Source: Mesorhizobium sp.
GTDB lineage: Bacteria; Pseudomonadota; Alphaproteobacteria; Rhizobiales; Rhizobiaceae
DNA length: 64,000 nt
Assembly (NCBI GenBank): GCA_004020315.1
Contig: SAQG01000001.1
Span: 582,034 to 646,033 of the forward strand
Reading direction: 5' to 3'
In this document: positions 30,618 to 41,465 of the stretch, piece after piece
Layout: each line of letters opens with the position of its first letter
Numbering within the stretch: the first letter of the stretch is position 1
Made by a program: the position numbers and the translations under genes
The notes under the pieces: generated by a model
Told to the model about the DNA's origin: nothing
Seen by the model: the letters and a program-made list of their open reading frames with translations, nothing else
Databases searched by the model: none

Positions 30618-31289
30618 ATGGCGTTTCATACACTCAATGGTCGTTTTGTCGCGGGTCTGGCGCTCACTGGCTTTATGCTTACCGTCGCCGGCTGCCAATC
30701 AGGCGGCAGTGGCATCCTGGGCTTCGGAAAGACGGACACGACACCGCCACCACCGCCGGACCCCAAGGTTCTCGCCAGCCAATTGCAGGCCTATTGTCCG
30801 AAAGTGACGCTGCGCGACGGCACCGCTTACTTCAACACCTACGCCAAGGGCAGCCAAAAGCCCAAGAAAAAAGCCGCCCAAGACGCCGAAGCTGCCGCGC
30901 TTGAAGCGGGCAGCGATCAGCAGGACGATTCCGCCAAGATCATCTATCAGGCCTCGATCACCGATGTGACCCGCGACTGCATCCGTGCCAACGGCTCGCT
31001 GACGATGAAGATCGCCGTCGCCGGCAAGGTCGTTCCGGGACCGATGTTCAGCCCGGGCACCATCACCATGCCGATCCGTATCGCTGTGATGCATGGCACC
31101 GAGGTTCTTTACTCGCAGCTTCACCAACATAAGGTGCAGGTCACCAATCCCTCGAGTGCCACCCAGTTCGTCTTCACCGATTCGAACGTAGTCGTTCCCG
31201 AGCCCACCGCGCGGGACTATCAGGCGTACGCCGGCTATGACGAAGGCCCGGCGAAGAAGACCGACAAAAAGATTGCCGCGGTCGAATAG
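30618..31289 (+). CDS. Predicted lipoprotein of unknown function
   Basis: A 223-residue protein with a lipoprotein signal: hydrophobic VAGLALTGFMLTVAGC with the lipidated cysteine at residue 26. A low-complexity Pro/Lys linker (TTPPPPPDPK, KPKKKAAQDAEA) follows. The C-terminal part has beta-rich segments (AKIIYQASITDVTRDCI...MKIAVAGKVVPGP). No family with known function is recognised. The ATG at 30618 follows an AGAGGGA ribosome-binding site. Confidence 0.82.
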   Translation: MAFHTLNGRFVAGLALTGFMLTVAGCQSGGSGILGFGKTDTTPPPPPDPKVLASQLQAYCPKVTLRDGTAYFNTYAKGSQKPKKKAAQDAEAAALEAGSDQQDDSAKIIYQASITDVTRDCIRANGSLTMKIAVAGKVVPGPMFSPGTITMPIRIAVMHGTEVLYSQLHQHKVQVTNPSSATQFVFTDSNVVVPEPTARDYQAYAGYDEGPAKKTDKKIAAVE

Positions 31290-31304
31290 CGGCGGCATTT
31301 GAGC

Positions 31305-31322
31305 CGCCTCCGGCCGGAGGCG
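31305..31322. terminator. Perfect palindrome between convergent genes, possible bidirectional terminator
   Basis: CGCCTCCGG followed directly by CCGGAGGCG forms a perfect 18-base palindrome, 15 bases after the lipoprotein stop and 6 bases before the end of the HAD gene on the other strand. There is no T run, so intrinsic termination is not certain, but the position between two converging genes fits. Confidence 0.4.
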
Positions 31323-31328
31323 CATGCA

Positions 31329-32018
31329 TCACGCATCCGCCGACCATTCCGACAGGGCGGCGATCACGCTTTTCAGCTCCGCCCAGCGGCGGATGACCGT
31401 TTCGGCGCCGGCCTCGGTCAGCGCGTCGGCATGCCCGGGATAGCTGTGCGCTGCTCCGGTGAAGCCGATCACACGCATGCCGGCTGTCCTGGCGCCCGTC
31501 ACGCCATGCACGGAATCCTCGATGACGAAAGTGTTCGCCGGATCGGCCTTGAGTTTTTCTGCGGCAAAGAGAAACACGTCGGGCGCCGGCTTGGATTTTC
31601 CGCTCGGCGTTTCCAGCGAGGAAAAAATGTGTCCCGTGAAAAACGGCAGCAGCCGCACCTTCTCCAACATGAATTCGATCCGCTCGGTGCGCGAATTCGA
31701 GCAGATGCAGCGCGGCGCCGCCACCGCGGCGACTGCCTCATGCACCCCGTCGATGGCGCGAACCTCGCTGCGCAGCCGGCGGTCGACCAACTCTTCGGCG
31801 CGATCGATCAGCGAGGCCTGGAACGGTACGCGGGATTTTTCCTCGACCCGCATCATGATGTCCTTGAAGGTCAGCCCGGCATAGGTTTCGGAAAGCTCCT
31901 CAGCCGATATCTCGTAACCGGCCGACGTCAAAAGCTCGGCTTCGATGCGCGCGGCAATGATTTCGGAATCGACGAGAACGCCGTCGCAATCGAAGATGAC
32001 AAGGTCTGGCTGGGGCAT
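31329..32018 (-). CDS. HAD-family phosphatase, beta-phosphoglucomutase-like
   Basis: A 229-residue HAD subfamily I protein. Motif I is IFDCDGVLVDSE near the N-terminus, motif II is CICSNSRTERI, and the motif III/IV region is SGKSKPAPDVFLFAAEKL...FVIEDSVHGVTGARTAGM. The substrate is a small phosphorylated metabolite that cannot be specified. MPQPDLVIFDCDG at 32018 is the natural start; a longer frame extends to 32078. Confidence 0.92.
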   Translation of the reverse strand: MPQPDLVIFDCDGVLVDSEIIAARIEAELLTSAGYEISAEELSETYAGLTFKDIMMRVEEKSRVPFQASLIDRAEELVDRRLRSEVRAIDGVHEAVAAVAAPRCICSNSRTERIEFMLEKVRLLPFFTGHIFSSLETPSGKSKPAPDVFLFAAEKLKADPANTFVIEDSVHGVTGARTAGMRVIGFTGAAHSYPGHADALTEAGAETVIRRWAELKSVIAALSEWSADA

Positions 32019-32103
32019 AGCGATCCGGAAAGCGGGAGGGAGGGGCTGAGGCGGTTCAGGCGGCGCGACATACACCAACAGGCCGGTCTTCGCAAATTAC
32101 CTG

Positions 32104-32153
32104 GAGTCCGAACCCCTGGCCTTCATCGAATATTTACGCTGATCGGTAACCAT
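32104..32153 (+). promoter_or_regulatory. Possible cell-cycle control sites upstream of ccrM
   Basis: A GANTC site (GAGTC, 32104-32108) and GTAACCAT (32146-32153), one mismatch from the TTAACCAT half-site described for CtrA, lie 40-90 bases before the ccrM start. In Caulobacter the ccrM promoter is controlled by CtrA and by methylation of GANTC sites in its leader. The sequences are seen directly; the regulation is inferred by analogy. Confidence 0.35.
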
Positions 32154-32165
32154 AACAGGGAGTAA

Positions 32166-33326
<1,161 letters not shown>

Positions 33327-33435
33327 TAACAGTCAGCCCCTTTCTTCCAGAATAATTCGTTCAAATCGCCTTCGGCCATCAAGGTGAGCTGATTGTGAAA
33401 ACGGGACAGTCCCGATCCTGCCCATACCGTATGGG

Positions 33436-34047
33436 TCAGAACGCGATGTCGTACCGCTTGAGGTCGGCTTCGAGCGTCTTGGCGTCGGTGAACAGCACCG
33501 ACTGCCAGCCGGCCGCCTTGGCGCCGTCGACATTCTTCTGGCTGTCGTCGATGAACAGCGTGGCCGCGGGCTCGAGGCCGAAAGCAGTGACGTGATGGTC
33601 GTAAATGCCGCGATCCGGCTTGATCATGCCGATCTCGCCCGAAATGGTCACTCCGCGCGGACGGTTGAGAAAGTGGAAACGCTGCCGGGCTTCAGCCAGC
33701 GTGTCGGCGGCGAAATTGGTCAGCATGGTGACGTCGTGGCCGCTCTCAATCAGCTTCTCCATGATCTGGACGCTGTCGTCATAAGCGTGCGGCACCATCT
33801 CGTGCCACAGGCGGCGGAAGTTGCGGATGTTGTCGGCGTGGTCCGGGTGTTCGGCGATCAGCAGCGCTTCGGCCTCTTCCCAGGTCCGGCCGCGGTCCTG
33901 CTCGATGTTCCAGTCATGCGTGCAGACGTTGTCGAAGAACCATTTCCGCTCTTCGGCGTCGGGGATCAAGCGGCTGAAGGGTAAGTTCGGATCGTAGTGG
34001 ATCAGCACTCTGCCGATGTCGAAGACGATGTGGCGGATTTCGGTCAT
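33436..34047 (-). CDS. HAD-family hydrolase, YihX-like
   Basis: A 203-residue HAD protein. Motif I is IVFDIGRVLIHYD, with glycine where many HAD enzymes have the second aspartate; this is normal for the YihX group. Later motifs are MLTNFAADTL, GEIGMIKPDRGIYDHHV and LFIDDSQKNVDGAKAAGW. The group includes sugar-phosphate phosphatases. It lies 46 bases downstream of mutY on the same strand. Confidence 0.9.
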   Translation of the reverse strand: MTEIRHIVFDIGRVLIHYDPNLPFSRLIPDAEERKWFFDNVCTHDWNIEQDRGRTWEEAEALLIAEHPDHADNIRNFRRLWHEMVPHAYDDSVQIMEKLIESGHDVTMLTNFAADTLAEARQRFHFLNRPRGVTISGEIGMIKPDRGIYDHHVTAFGLEPAATLFIDDSQKNVDGAKAAGWQSVLFTDAKTLEADLKRYDIAF

Positions 34048-34093
34048 TCTTGTCCTCGTTCAATGCAATTCAATGTGGGGCGATATGGGCGAT

Positions 34094-35230
34094 TTAATGT
34101 GCGCGCTGCTTCTTCGTCGCGCCCGGTATCGCTGCTTCGATTACCTTTTTCATGACGGTGGGCAGCGCTTCGCCGGAAATTTCATCGGCCAGCGACCAGA
34201 AATGACCCGCAGGGGCGGCGCCATCGGTCATCGTTTTGAAGACGTCGAGTTCGAGCGCGAAATGGGTGAAGACATGGCCAATCCGGCCGACTAGCCGCCA
34301 GTTGCCCGGGAAGGGCGCTGCCGCGTCTGTAGTCGCGCCGTCGATCCGCGCGGTCCAGCCGGTCGTCGGCACTTCGGTCATGCCGCCGAGCAGGCCCTTA
34401 TCCACACGTTTGCGCAAAAGGATGGCGCCATCGTCACGTACGGCGACGAAGGCAGCCCCGCGCCGCAATGGTTTCTCGCCCTTCGGCAGGCGGACAGGGA
34501 AGCGCTCGGGATCGCCCGAACCAGTGGCGCTGCAAACCTCGCGCAGCGGGCACAGCATGCAACGCGGCCGGCGCGGCGTGCAGATCGTTGCGCCGAGATC
34601 CATCATCGCCTGGGCGAAATCGCCCGGTCTGGTCGCTGGAACCATGCGCTCGACATGGGCGCGTATGTCGCTCTTGGCTTCGCTCAGCGGCGTGGATATC
34701 GAAAACAGCCGGGAAACGACGCGCTCGACATTGCCGTCGACGACTGCGGAGGGCTGGTCGAAGGCGATCGCCGCAATCGCCGCCGCCGTGTAGGCGCCGA
34801 TGCCGGGCAGCTCTTTCAATTCAGCTTGCGTATCCGGAAACCTGCCGCCTTGCCGTGCGACGAGGTCGGCGCAGGCCTTGAGATTGCGTGCGCGGGAATA
34901 ATAGCCGAGCCCGGCCCAAGCCTTCATGACATCCTCGGTCGGTGAGGCGGCCAACGCTTCGACATCAGGCCATTTCTCGACAAAGACCCGGAAATAGGAT
35001 TTTACCGCTTCGACCGTGGTCTGCTGCAGCATGACTTCGGAAAGCCAGACGCGGTAGGGATCGGGACGTATGCCGCGTACCAGCTCACGCGGCGCAATGC
35101 GCCACGGCAAGTCGCGGTGATGCGCGTCGTACCAGCCAAGCAGTCGGGACGCGATCTCGCCGTTTTCTCCAGAGGCGGCTCTGCCGCTGTCGCCGGATGC
35201 GGTCTTGCGGGTCTGGTCGTGCAGTGCCAT
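34094..35230 (-). CDS. mutY: A/G-specific adenine DNA glycosylase MutY
   Basis: A 378-residue base-excision repair enzyme that removes adenine opposite 8-oxoguanine. The catalytic glutamate is in WLSEVMLQQTTVEAV. The helix-hairpin-helix is ELPGIGAYTAAAIAAIAF, with the catalytic aspartate in AVVDGNVERVVSRLF. The iron-sulfur site is C-x6-C-x2-C-x5-C (CTPRRPRCMLCPLREVC). A C-terminal NUDIX-like 8-oxoG recognition domain follows. It is divergent from the DciA-like gene. Confidence 0.97.
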   Translation of the reverse strand: MALHDQTRKTASGDSGRAASGENGEIASRLLGWYDAHHRDLPWRIAPRELVRGIRPDPYRVWLSEVMLQQTTVEAVKSYFRVFVEKWPDVEALAASPTEDVMKAWAGLGYYSRARNLKACADLVARQGGRFPDTQAELKELPGIGAYTAAAIAAIAFDQPSAVVDGNVERVVSRLFSISTPLSEAKSDIRAHVERMVPATRPGDFAQAMMDLGATICTPRRPRCMLCPLREVCSATGSGDPERFPVRLPKGEKPLRRGAAFVAVRDDGAILLRKRVDKGLLGGMTEVPTTGWTARIDGATTDAAAPFPGNWRLVGRIGHVFTHFALELDVFKTMTDGAAPAGHFWSLADEISGEALPTVMKKVIEAAIPGATKKQRAH

Positions 35231-35271
35231 TGATCGAGAACTGGCCTAAAGGTCGTGACTGGAGAACGCAC

Positions 35272-35772
35272 ATGGCAGGGAAAAGGCCCTTCGGCAATCC
35301 TGTTCCGGTGAGTGATCTCGCAACCCAGATCCTCGATCCGGTGTTGCGCAAGCGTGCCGGCATGTCGATCGGGCTCGTCCAGTCATGGGAGGAGATTGCC
35401 GGGCCGCGGCTTGCCAGCCGTTCGCGCCCTGAAAAGATCATTTGGCCGCGCCGCATGCATGAAGATGATCCGTTCGAGCCAGCGGTGCTGGTCATCGCCT
35501 GCGAAGGGGTGGCCGCCCTCCATCTGCAGCACGAGACAGGCGAGATCATCAACCGGGTCAACGCCTTCCTCGGTTTCAACGCTATCGGCCGGATCAGAAT
35601 CGTGCAAAAGCCGGTGACGGTTGACAAAGGGCGGCCCAAACCAAGCTTCCGGCCGCTGACCGCGGCCGAGAAGGTGAAGTTATCAGGCACCGTCGGAATG
35701 ATCGAGGATGACGGGCTGCGCGCGTCGCTGGAGCGGCTCGGCGCCACCATTCTTGGTCAAAAGAAAGTATAA
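35272..35772 (+). CDS. DUF721 (DciA-like) family protein
   Basis: A 166-residue protein with the DUF721 fold: SDLATQILDPVLRKRAGMSIGLVQSWEEIAGPRLASRSRPEKI, then VLVIACEGVAALHLQHETGEIINRVNAFLGFNAIGRIRIVQ. The family includes DciA, which helps load the replicative helicase in bacteria without DnaC. The role here is inferred from the family. The ATG at 35272 gives the natural start; the upstream frame runs into mutY. Confidence 0.87.
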   Translation: MAGKRPFGNPVPVSDLATQILDPVLRKRAGMSIGLVQSWEEIAGPRLASRSRPEKIIWPRRMHEDDPFEPAVLVIACEGVAALHLQHETGEIINRVNAFLGFNAIGRIRIVQKPVTVDKGRPKPSFRPLTAAEKVKLSGTVGMIEDDGLRASLERLGATILGQKKV

Positions 35773-35902
35773 TCTCGCGCTTTCGTGATCGTGGATACAA
35801 AGTTTGGCGATTGGAATGGGGACGGCGATGCCTTAATTCGCGCCAACTCTCGCCTTTTCTAGCCATTGCATTGCAAAATCCAACCCTTGTCAGGTGATTC
35901 GT

Positions 35903-36649
35903 ATGCCCCGTCTTTTGTCCCGCAGAAACCTCCTGTCGTCGCTGGCGGCCATTCCGGCGGTGGCTCTGCTCGCCGCCTGCAGCGACTCAGGTGAGAAAGC
36001 CGTGGCGGAGGATGTGAAACCTGCGGCCCCCGCCGATGCGATGAAGCCGGCCGATCCGGCAAAGCCCGCCGCTGCGGCCACCTCCAAGGCGCCTGAGGCC
36101 CAGGGCACGGTGGACATGGCCGCTTTGCTGAAACCCGGCGCACTGCCGGACATGCAGCTCGGCAAGGACGACGCGAAGGTCACCATCGTCGAATATGCTT
36201 CGATGACCTGCCCGCACTGCGCGCATTTCCACGAAACCACCCTCCCGGCGCTGAAGACGAAATATATCGACACCGGCAAGGCCCGCCTTATCCTGCGTGA
36301 ATTTCCATTCGACCCCAGCGCCGAGGCCGGTTTCATGCTGGCGCGCTGTTCTAAGGACAATTACTTCCCGATGGTGGACGTCCTGTTCAGGCAGCAGGCG
36401 AACTGGGCAGGCGTTGCCAATACCAAGGACGCCCTGCTGCAAATCTCCAAGATGGCCGGTTTTACACAGGAGTCCTTCGAGGCCTGCTTGACGGACCAGA
36501 AACTTCTAGACGATGTGAGATCGGTCCAAAAGCGGGGCGCTGATGAATTCAAGGTCGACTCGACGCCGACCTTCTTTATCAACGGGAAGACCTATAAGGG
36601 GGCGCTGTCGATTGAGGAAATCTCGGCCATTATCGACCCTCTGCTCTGA
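35903..36649 (+). CDS. DsbA-family thioredoxin-fold lipoprotein
   Basis: A 248-residue protein. The signal (LLSRRNLLSSLAAIPAVALLAACS) combines a twin-arginine pair with a lipobox, giving lipidation at about Cys26. An Ala/Pro/Lys-rich linker follows, then a DsbA-like domain with the CPHC active site at residues 103-106 (YASMTCPHCAHFHE) and the cis-proline in VDSTPTFFING. It should catalyse thiol oxidation or reduction at the membrane. A GTG at 35894 is an alternative start. It precedes smc. Confidence 0.92.
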   Translation: MPRLLSRRNLLSSLAAIPAVALLAACSDSGEKAVAEDVKPAAPADAMKPADPAKPAAAATSKAPEAQGTVDMAALLKPGALPDMQLGKDDAKVTIVEYASMTCPHCAHFHETTLPALKTKYIDTGKARLILREFPFDPSAEAGFMLARCSKDNYFPMVDVLFRQQANWAGVANTKDALLQISKMAGFTQESFEACLTDQKLLDDVRSVQKRGADEFKVDSTPTFFINGKTYKGALSIEEISAIIDPLL

Positions 36650-36660
36650 CGTTTCGGCAG

Positions 36661-36697
36661 CGCCGAAGCGGCCGCGCTTCGGCGTGCGCGACCTTTT
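36661..36697 (+). terminator. Strong hairpin between dsbA-like and smc genes
   Basis: CGCCGAAGC (36661-36669) and GCTTCGGCG (36676-36684) are perfectly complementary over 9 bases with a GGCCGC loop. The nearest T run (TTTT, 36694-36697) is several bases further on. It is therefore a weak intrinsic terminator or an attenuating structure. Confidence 0.4.
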
Positions 36698-36766
36698 GTT
36701 GTGCCGCGGGCTCTTGCCGCAAAACCGCGGAACACCTTTGCTGAACCCGCTTATGGGGCGGCGCGA

Positions 36767-39700
36767 ATGAAATTCTCGCGCCTTCGCCTGCTCGGTTTCA
36801 AGTCCTTCGTTGAACCCGGCGAGTTCGTCATCGAACGCGGCCTGACCGGCATCGTCGGGCCGAACGGCTGCGGCAAGTCGAACCTTGTCGAGGCACTGCG
36901 CTGGGTGATGGGCGAAAGCTCGTACAAGAACATGCGCGCGTCCGGCATGGACGACGTCATCTTTTCGGGTTCCGGAACGCGTCCTGCCCGCAACACCGCC
37001 GAAGTCACGCTTTTCCTAGACAACAGCGACCGTAGCGCGCCCTCGGCCTTCAATGATGCAGACGAGTTGCAGGTTTCGCGCCGCATCGAGCGCGAGGCGG
37101 GTTCGCTCTACCGCATCAACGGCAAGGAAGCCCGCGCCAAAGACGTGCAGCTGCTTTTCGCCGACCAGTCGACCGGCGCGCGTTCGCCATCGATGGTCGG
37201 GCAGGGCCGCATCGGCGAGCTGATCCAGGCAAAGCCGCAGGCGCGCCGCGCGCTTCTGGAAGAGGCGGCCGGAATTTCGGGTCTGCACACTCGCCGCCAC
37301 GAGGCCGAACTGCGTCTGAAAGCGGCCGAACAGAATCTGGAACGACTGGACGACGTCGTCGGCGAACTGGAAAGCCAGATCGAAAGCCTGAAGCGCCAAG
37401 CCCGCCAGGCGTCGCGCTTCAAGAACCTGTCGGCCGACATCCGCAAGGCCGAGGCGACGCTGCTGCATCTGCGCTGGACACTGGCCAAGACGCAGGAAGG
37501 CGAGGCGCGCTCGGCGCTGGCGATTGCCACGGCACTGGTCGGCGACCGCGCCGCCGCCCAGATGGCTGCCGCCAGGGAGCAAGGGATCGGCGCCCATCGC
37601 TTGCCGGAGCTACGCGACGCGGAAGCCGCCGCCGCTGCCGCCTTCCAGCGCCTGTCGATCGCCAAGACGCAGATCGAAGAGGAAGCGGGCCGCATCCGCG
37701 CTCGCCAAGCGGAACTCGATCGCCGGCTCCAGCAGCTCGACGGCGACATCACCCGCGAAGAGAGGATGGTCCGCGACAATGCGGATATCCTCGAACGCCT
37801 CGCCACCGAAGAAACCGCCCTCAATGCCGAAAACGCAGGTGCTGCCGAGCGCGAGGCCAACACCCGCGCGGCGGTCGAACAGGCGGCGTCGACGCTTGCC
37901 GCGAGTGAAGCCAAACTCGCCGGGCTGACCGCCGAACGGGCGGAGGCCGCTGCCTCCCGCAACCAGATCGAACGAACGCTGCGCGACACCGCTGAGCGCC
38001 GCGATCGTTTCGCCCGCCAGCTCGCCGATGTCGACCGGGAATTGTCCGACATCGCCTCGAGGGTCGCCGGCCTGCCCGATCCCGCCGAGAAGCAGCTTCT
38101 GGTCGAACAGGCCGTGGCGCTGCTGGAGGAGACCGAAGCCGCGGCGATTGCCGCCGAACAGGCTGTCGCCGGGGCGCGTGCGGCCGAAAGTGCCGCCCGC
38201 CCGCCGGTTCAGGATACAAAGGCCGAACTGGCGCGGATCGAAACCGAAGCCCGCACGCTGGCCAAGATCCTGAATGCCGCGAGCGGCGACCTCTTCCCCT
38301 CAGTCCTGGAGCAGATCAGCGTCGAGCGCGGCTACGAGACGGCGCTGGGCGCGGCGCTTGGCGAGGATCTCGACGTGCCGCTCGACCGCAGCGCGCCGGT
38401 GCATTGGGGCCAAAGTGAGGTCCAGCCCGGCGACGCCGCTCTGCCCGAAGGCATCAAGAGCCTTGCCAGCGTGGTCCGCGCGCCGGCGCAGCTGGCCCGC
38501 CGATTGGCCCAGATCGGCATCGTCGAGGCTAGTGACGGAAAGCGGCTGCAGGCGCTGCTTGCTCCCGGGCAACGGCTGGTCAGCCGCGAAGGGGCGCTCT
38601 GGCGTTGGGATGGGTTCACCGCCAGCGCAGACGCGCCGACCGCGGCCGCGCAGCGGCTGGCGCAGAAAAACCGGCTGGCCGAGCTCGACGCCGAGGCGGT
38701 CCACGCAACGCGCATCCTGCGCCAGGTCGAAGAGGCTCTTGCCCATGCCGAGCAGGCGCTTGCCCGGGCGAGCGAGGCCGAGCGCAACGCCCGTCAAGCC
38801 GGTCGTGATGCCCAGCATGGGCTGGACGCCGCCCGCAACGCGCTGGCTGAGGCCGAGAAGGCCGGCGGTGAGCTGTCGAGCCGACGCGCAGCACTTGACG
38901 AGGCGCGCGCGCGCATCGTCGACAGCCATGAAGAGACGGCGGCGGCTTTCGTCGAGGCGGAGATGCTGCTGCAAAGCGCTCCCGATCTCGGTGATCTGCA
39001 GTTGCAGCTCGAACAGTCGGCCGCCAACGTTGCTCGCGACCGCGCCACCCTTGCCGATGCACGCGCCGTCCATGAAGGCTTGAGGCGGGAAGCCGAAGCG
39101 CGCACGCGCCGCCTCGACGCCATCGGTCAGGAACGCCGCAACTGGTTGGAGCGCGCCGAAAACGCCTCGACGCAGATAGCGTCCCTCGGCGAACGCAAGG
39201 CCGAGGCCGAGGCCGAGCGCGAAAGACTGGCCGATGCACCCGACGAGATCGACGCCAAGCGGCGCGCTTTGCTGTCGCAGCTTGCCGAAGCCGAACGCCT
39301 GCGCCAGGCAGCCGGCGACCGGTTGCAGGAAGCGGAGAACAGGCAGTCCGAACTGGACAAGGCCGCGACATCAGCGATCCAGTCGCTGGCCGAGGCGCGC
39401 GAAACGCGCGTCCGCGCCGAAGAGCGGCTGACCGCTGCCGACGAAAGACGGCTAGAGGTCGAGGCGCGCATCCAGGAAACGCTGAACACGCCGCCGCATC
39501 TGGTCATCCGCCACACCGGCCTGGAGGCCGACAGCCCGATGCCAGAGATGACCGAGATCGAGCGTCAGCTCGACCGGCTGAAGATCGAGCGCGAGCGGCT
39601 GGGCGCCGTCAATCTGCGCGCCGAGGAGGAGCAGAAGGAGCTGTCGGACCGGCTGGAAACCATCGTTACCGAACGTGAGGACATCATCGAGGCCATCCGT

Positions 39701-40225
39701 AAGCTGCGGCAGGCGATCCAGAGCCTGAACCGCGAAGGCCGCGAACGGCTTCTGGCTGCCTTCGACGTGGTCAATGGCCATTTCCAGCGGCTGTTTTCGC
39801 ATCTGTTCGGCGGCGGCACGGCGGAACTGCAACTGATCGAGTCCGACGATCCGCTCGAGGCCGGTCTCGAAATCCTTGCGCGGCCGCCCGGCAAGAAGCC
39901 GCAGACGATGACCCTGCTTTCCGGCGGCGAGCAGGCGTTGACGGCGATGTCGCTGATCTTCGCCGTGTTCCTGACCAATCCCGCGCCGATCTGCGTGCTC
40001 GACGAAGTCGACGCGCCGCTCGACGATCACAATGTCGAGCGTTTCTGCAATCTGATGGACGAAATGGCCGCCACCACCGAGACACGCTTTGTCATCATCA
40101 CGCACAACCCGATTACCATGGCCCGCATGGACCGGCTGTTCGGGGTGACCATGGCCGAGCAGGGCGTCAGCCAGCTCGTGTCGGTCGACCTGCAGGCGGC
40201 CGAGGCCCTGCGCGAAGCAAGCTGA
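36767..40225 (+). CDS. smc: Chromosome segregation protein SMC
   Basis: A 1152-residue SMC ATPase. Walker A is GPNGCGKSN (residues 31-39). Long Ala/Glu/Arg-rich coiled coils flank a hinge near residues 500-640 (AASGDLFPSVLEQISVERGYETALGAALGEDLDVPLD). The C-terminal head carries the signature LSGGEQALTAMSL (about 1050) and Walker B ICVLDEVDAPLDDHNVERF. It organises and segregates the chromosome with ScpA/ScpB. MKFSRLRLLGFKSF is the canonical N-terminus, so the longer frame to 36701 is not used. Confidence 0.97.
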   Translation: MKFSRLRLLGFKSFVEPGEFVIERGLTGIVGPNGCGKSNLVEALRWVMGESSYKNMRASGMDDVIFSGSGTRPARNTAEVTLFLDNSDRSAPSAFNDADELQVSRRIEREAGSLYRINGKEARAKDVQLLFADQSTGARSPSMVGQGRIGELIQAKPQARRALLEEAAGISGLHTRRHEAELRLKAAEQNLERLDDVVGELESQIESLKRQARQASRFKNLSADIRKAEATLLHLRWTLAKTQEGEARSALAIATALVGDRAAAQMAAAREQGIGAHRLPELRDAEAAAAAAFQRLSIAKTQIEEEAGRIRARQAELDRRLQQLDGDITREERMVRDNADILERLATEETALNAENAGAAEREANTRAAVEQAASTLAASEAKLAGLTAERAEAAASRNQIERTLRDTAERRDRFARQLADVDRELSDIASRVAGLPDPAEKQLLVEQAVALLEETEAAAIAAEQAVAGARAAESAARPPVQDTKAELARIETEARTLAKILNAASGDLFPSVLEQISVERGYETALGAALGEDLDVPLDRSAPVHWGQSEVQPGDAALPEGIKSLASVVRAPAQLARRLAQIGIVEASDGKRLQALLAPGQRLVSREGALWRWDGFTASADAPTAAAQRLAQKNRLAELDAEAVHATRILRQVEEALAHAEQALARASEAERNARQAGRDAQHGLDAARNALAEAEKAGGELSSRRAALDEARARIVDSHEETAAAFVEAEMLLQSAPDLGDLQLQLEQSAANVARDRATLADARAVHEGLRREAEARTRRLDAIGQERRNWLERAENASTQIASLGERKAEAEAERERLADAPDEIDAKRRALLSQLAEAERLRQAAGDRLQEAENRQSELDKAATSAIQSLAEARETRVRAEERLTAADERRLEVEARIQETLNTPPHLVIRHTGLEADSPMPEMTEIERQLDRLKIERERLGAVNLRAEEEQKELSDRLETIVTEREDIIEAIRKLRQAIQSLNREGRERLLAAFDVVNGHFQRLFSHLFGGGTAELQLIESDDPLEAGLEILARPPGKKPQTMTLLSGGEQALTAMSLIFAVFLTNPAPICVLDEVDAPLDDHNVERFCNLMDEMAATTETRFVIITHNPITMARMDRLFGVTMAEQGVSQLVSVDLQAAEALREAS

Positions 40226-40379
40226 TGTGTCTACAGCACAGCTTGTCGGTAGCGCCTATTGGCTGTAGCACGAACTGAGACGGTCCTTCATTCGGATGTA
40301 GCATTTTGATGTTACGCATGATCGTTTCGCAATCGATCTCTATTTCGCGATCACGTGCCAACATATGTGGAGAACCTTG

Positions 40380-41366
40380 TTGCCTATACTTGTCACTGGA
40401 GCTGCGGGATTCATCGGCAGCCATGTTTGCCACCATCTCCTTGGCAGGGGAGAGGCGGTCGTGGGCGTCGACAATATGAACGACTATTACGACCTGGCGC
40501 TTAAAAAGGGACGGCTCGCCCGCCTTCAGCCCCACAAGGATTTTTCATTTCATCAGATAGATATCGCCGAACAGGGCGCGCTCGCTACCGCGATGGCCGG
40601 GCAAGGCATAGCCAGGATTATCCATCTCGCCGCGCAGGCGGGCGTGCGCCATTCCCTGGACAATCCGCGGCTCTATGTCCGTTCCAATGTTGTCGGCCAT
40701 CTCGAAGTGCTCGAATTCTGTCGTGCGCAGCCAGCATTCGAGCATCTGGTCTATGCCTCGTCGAGCTCGGTCTATGGCGGCAATCGCAAGGTTCCGTTCA
40801 GTGAGACCGATCAGGTCGACAGGCCTGTTTCGCTCTACGCTGCCACCAAGAAGTCAGATGAATTGATGAGCCACACGTATGCCCATCTCTTCGGGGTGCC
40901 GCAGACGGGATTGCGGTTTTTCACCGTCTACGGTCCCTGGGGCCGGCCCGACATGGCCTATTGGATATTCACCAAGGCGATGCTCGAAGGCAAGCCGATC
41001 CGGGTATTCAACAATGGCGAGATGTGGCGGGATTTCACTTATGTAGACGACGTGGTGCGGGCAGTCGTTGCCGTGCTCGACAAGCCGCCATCGGCTGAAG
41101 TTCCGCCGAGCAGGCTTTACAATGTCGGCAACAACCGGCCGGTGCGGCTCAGCGATTTTATCGACACTCTGGAAAAACTGCTCGGTGTAAAGGCGCTCCG
41201 CCACAGCGAGCCGATGCAAAGCAGCGACGTCGAGCGGACCTTTGCCGACATGACGGCACTGGAGCGCGATTTCGGCTTCAAACCGAGCGTTTCAATCGAA
41301 GATGGCCTGAAGAAATTTGTCGACTGGTACCGGTCCGAATGGGCTGCAGAATCAACGATAAGGTGA
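40380..41366 (+). CDS. NAD-dependent sugar epimerase, UDP-glucuronate 4-epimerase type
   Basis: About 328 residues of the extended SDR family. The NAD site is VTGAAGFIGSH, with DNMNDYYDLALKKGRL after it, a signature of UDP-glucuronate 4-epimerases. The active site has ASSSSVYGGN and the YAATKK lysine. It probably makes UDP-galacturonate for surface polysaccharide. A GGAG (40369-40372) lies 7 bases before the TTG at 40380 (MPILVTGAAG), which supports that start over the ATG at 40365. Confidence 0.9.
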   Translation: MPILVTGAAGFIGSHVCHHLLGRGEAVVGVDNMNDYYDLALKKGRLARLQPHKDFSFHQIDIAEQGALATAMAGQGIARIIHLAAQAGVRHSLDNPRLYVRSNVVGHLEVLEFCRAQPAFEHLVYASSSSVYGGNRKVPFSETDQVDRPVSLYAATKKSDELMSHTYAHLFGVPQTGLRFFTVYGPWGRPDMAYWIFTKAMLEGKPIRVFNNGEMWRDFTYVDDVVRAVVAVLDKPPSAEVPPSRLYNVGNNRPVRLSDFIDTLEKLLGVKALRHSEPMQSSDVERTFADMTALERDFGFKPSVSIEDGLKKFVDWYRSEWAAESTIR

Positions 41367-41465
41367 CGGCGGCCTGCGTGTCGTCGCCTGCGGGTCTCCG
41401 CGTTTGCGGGCCGAGGCCGCGACTTCGCTCCAGTCGCAACCAGCATGGCATCGATTGCAGCTCAA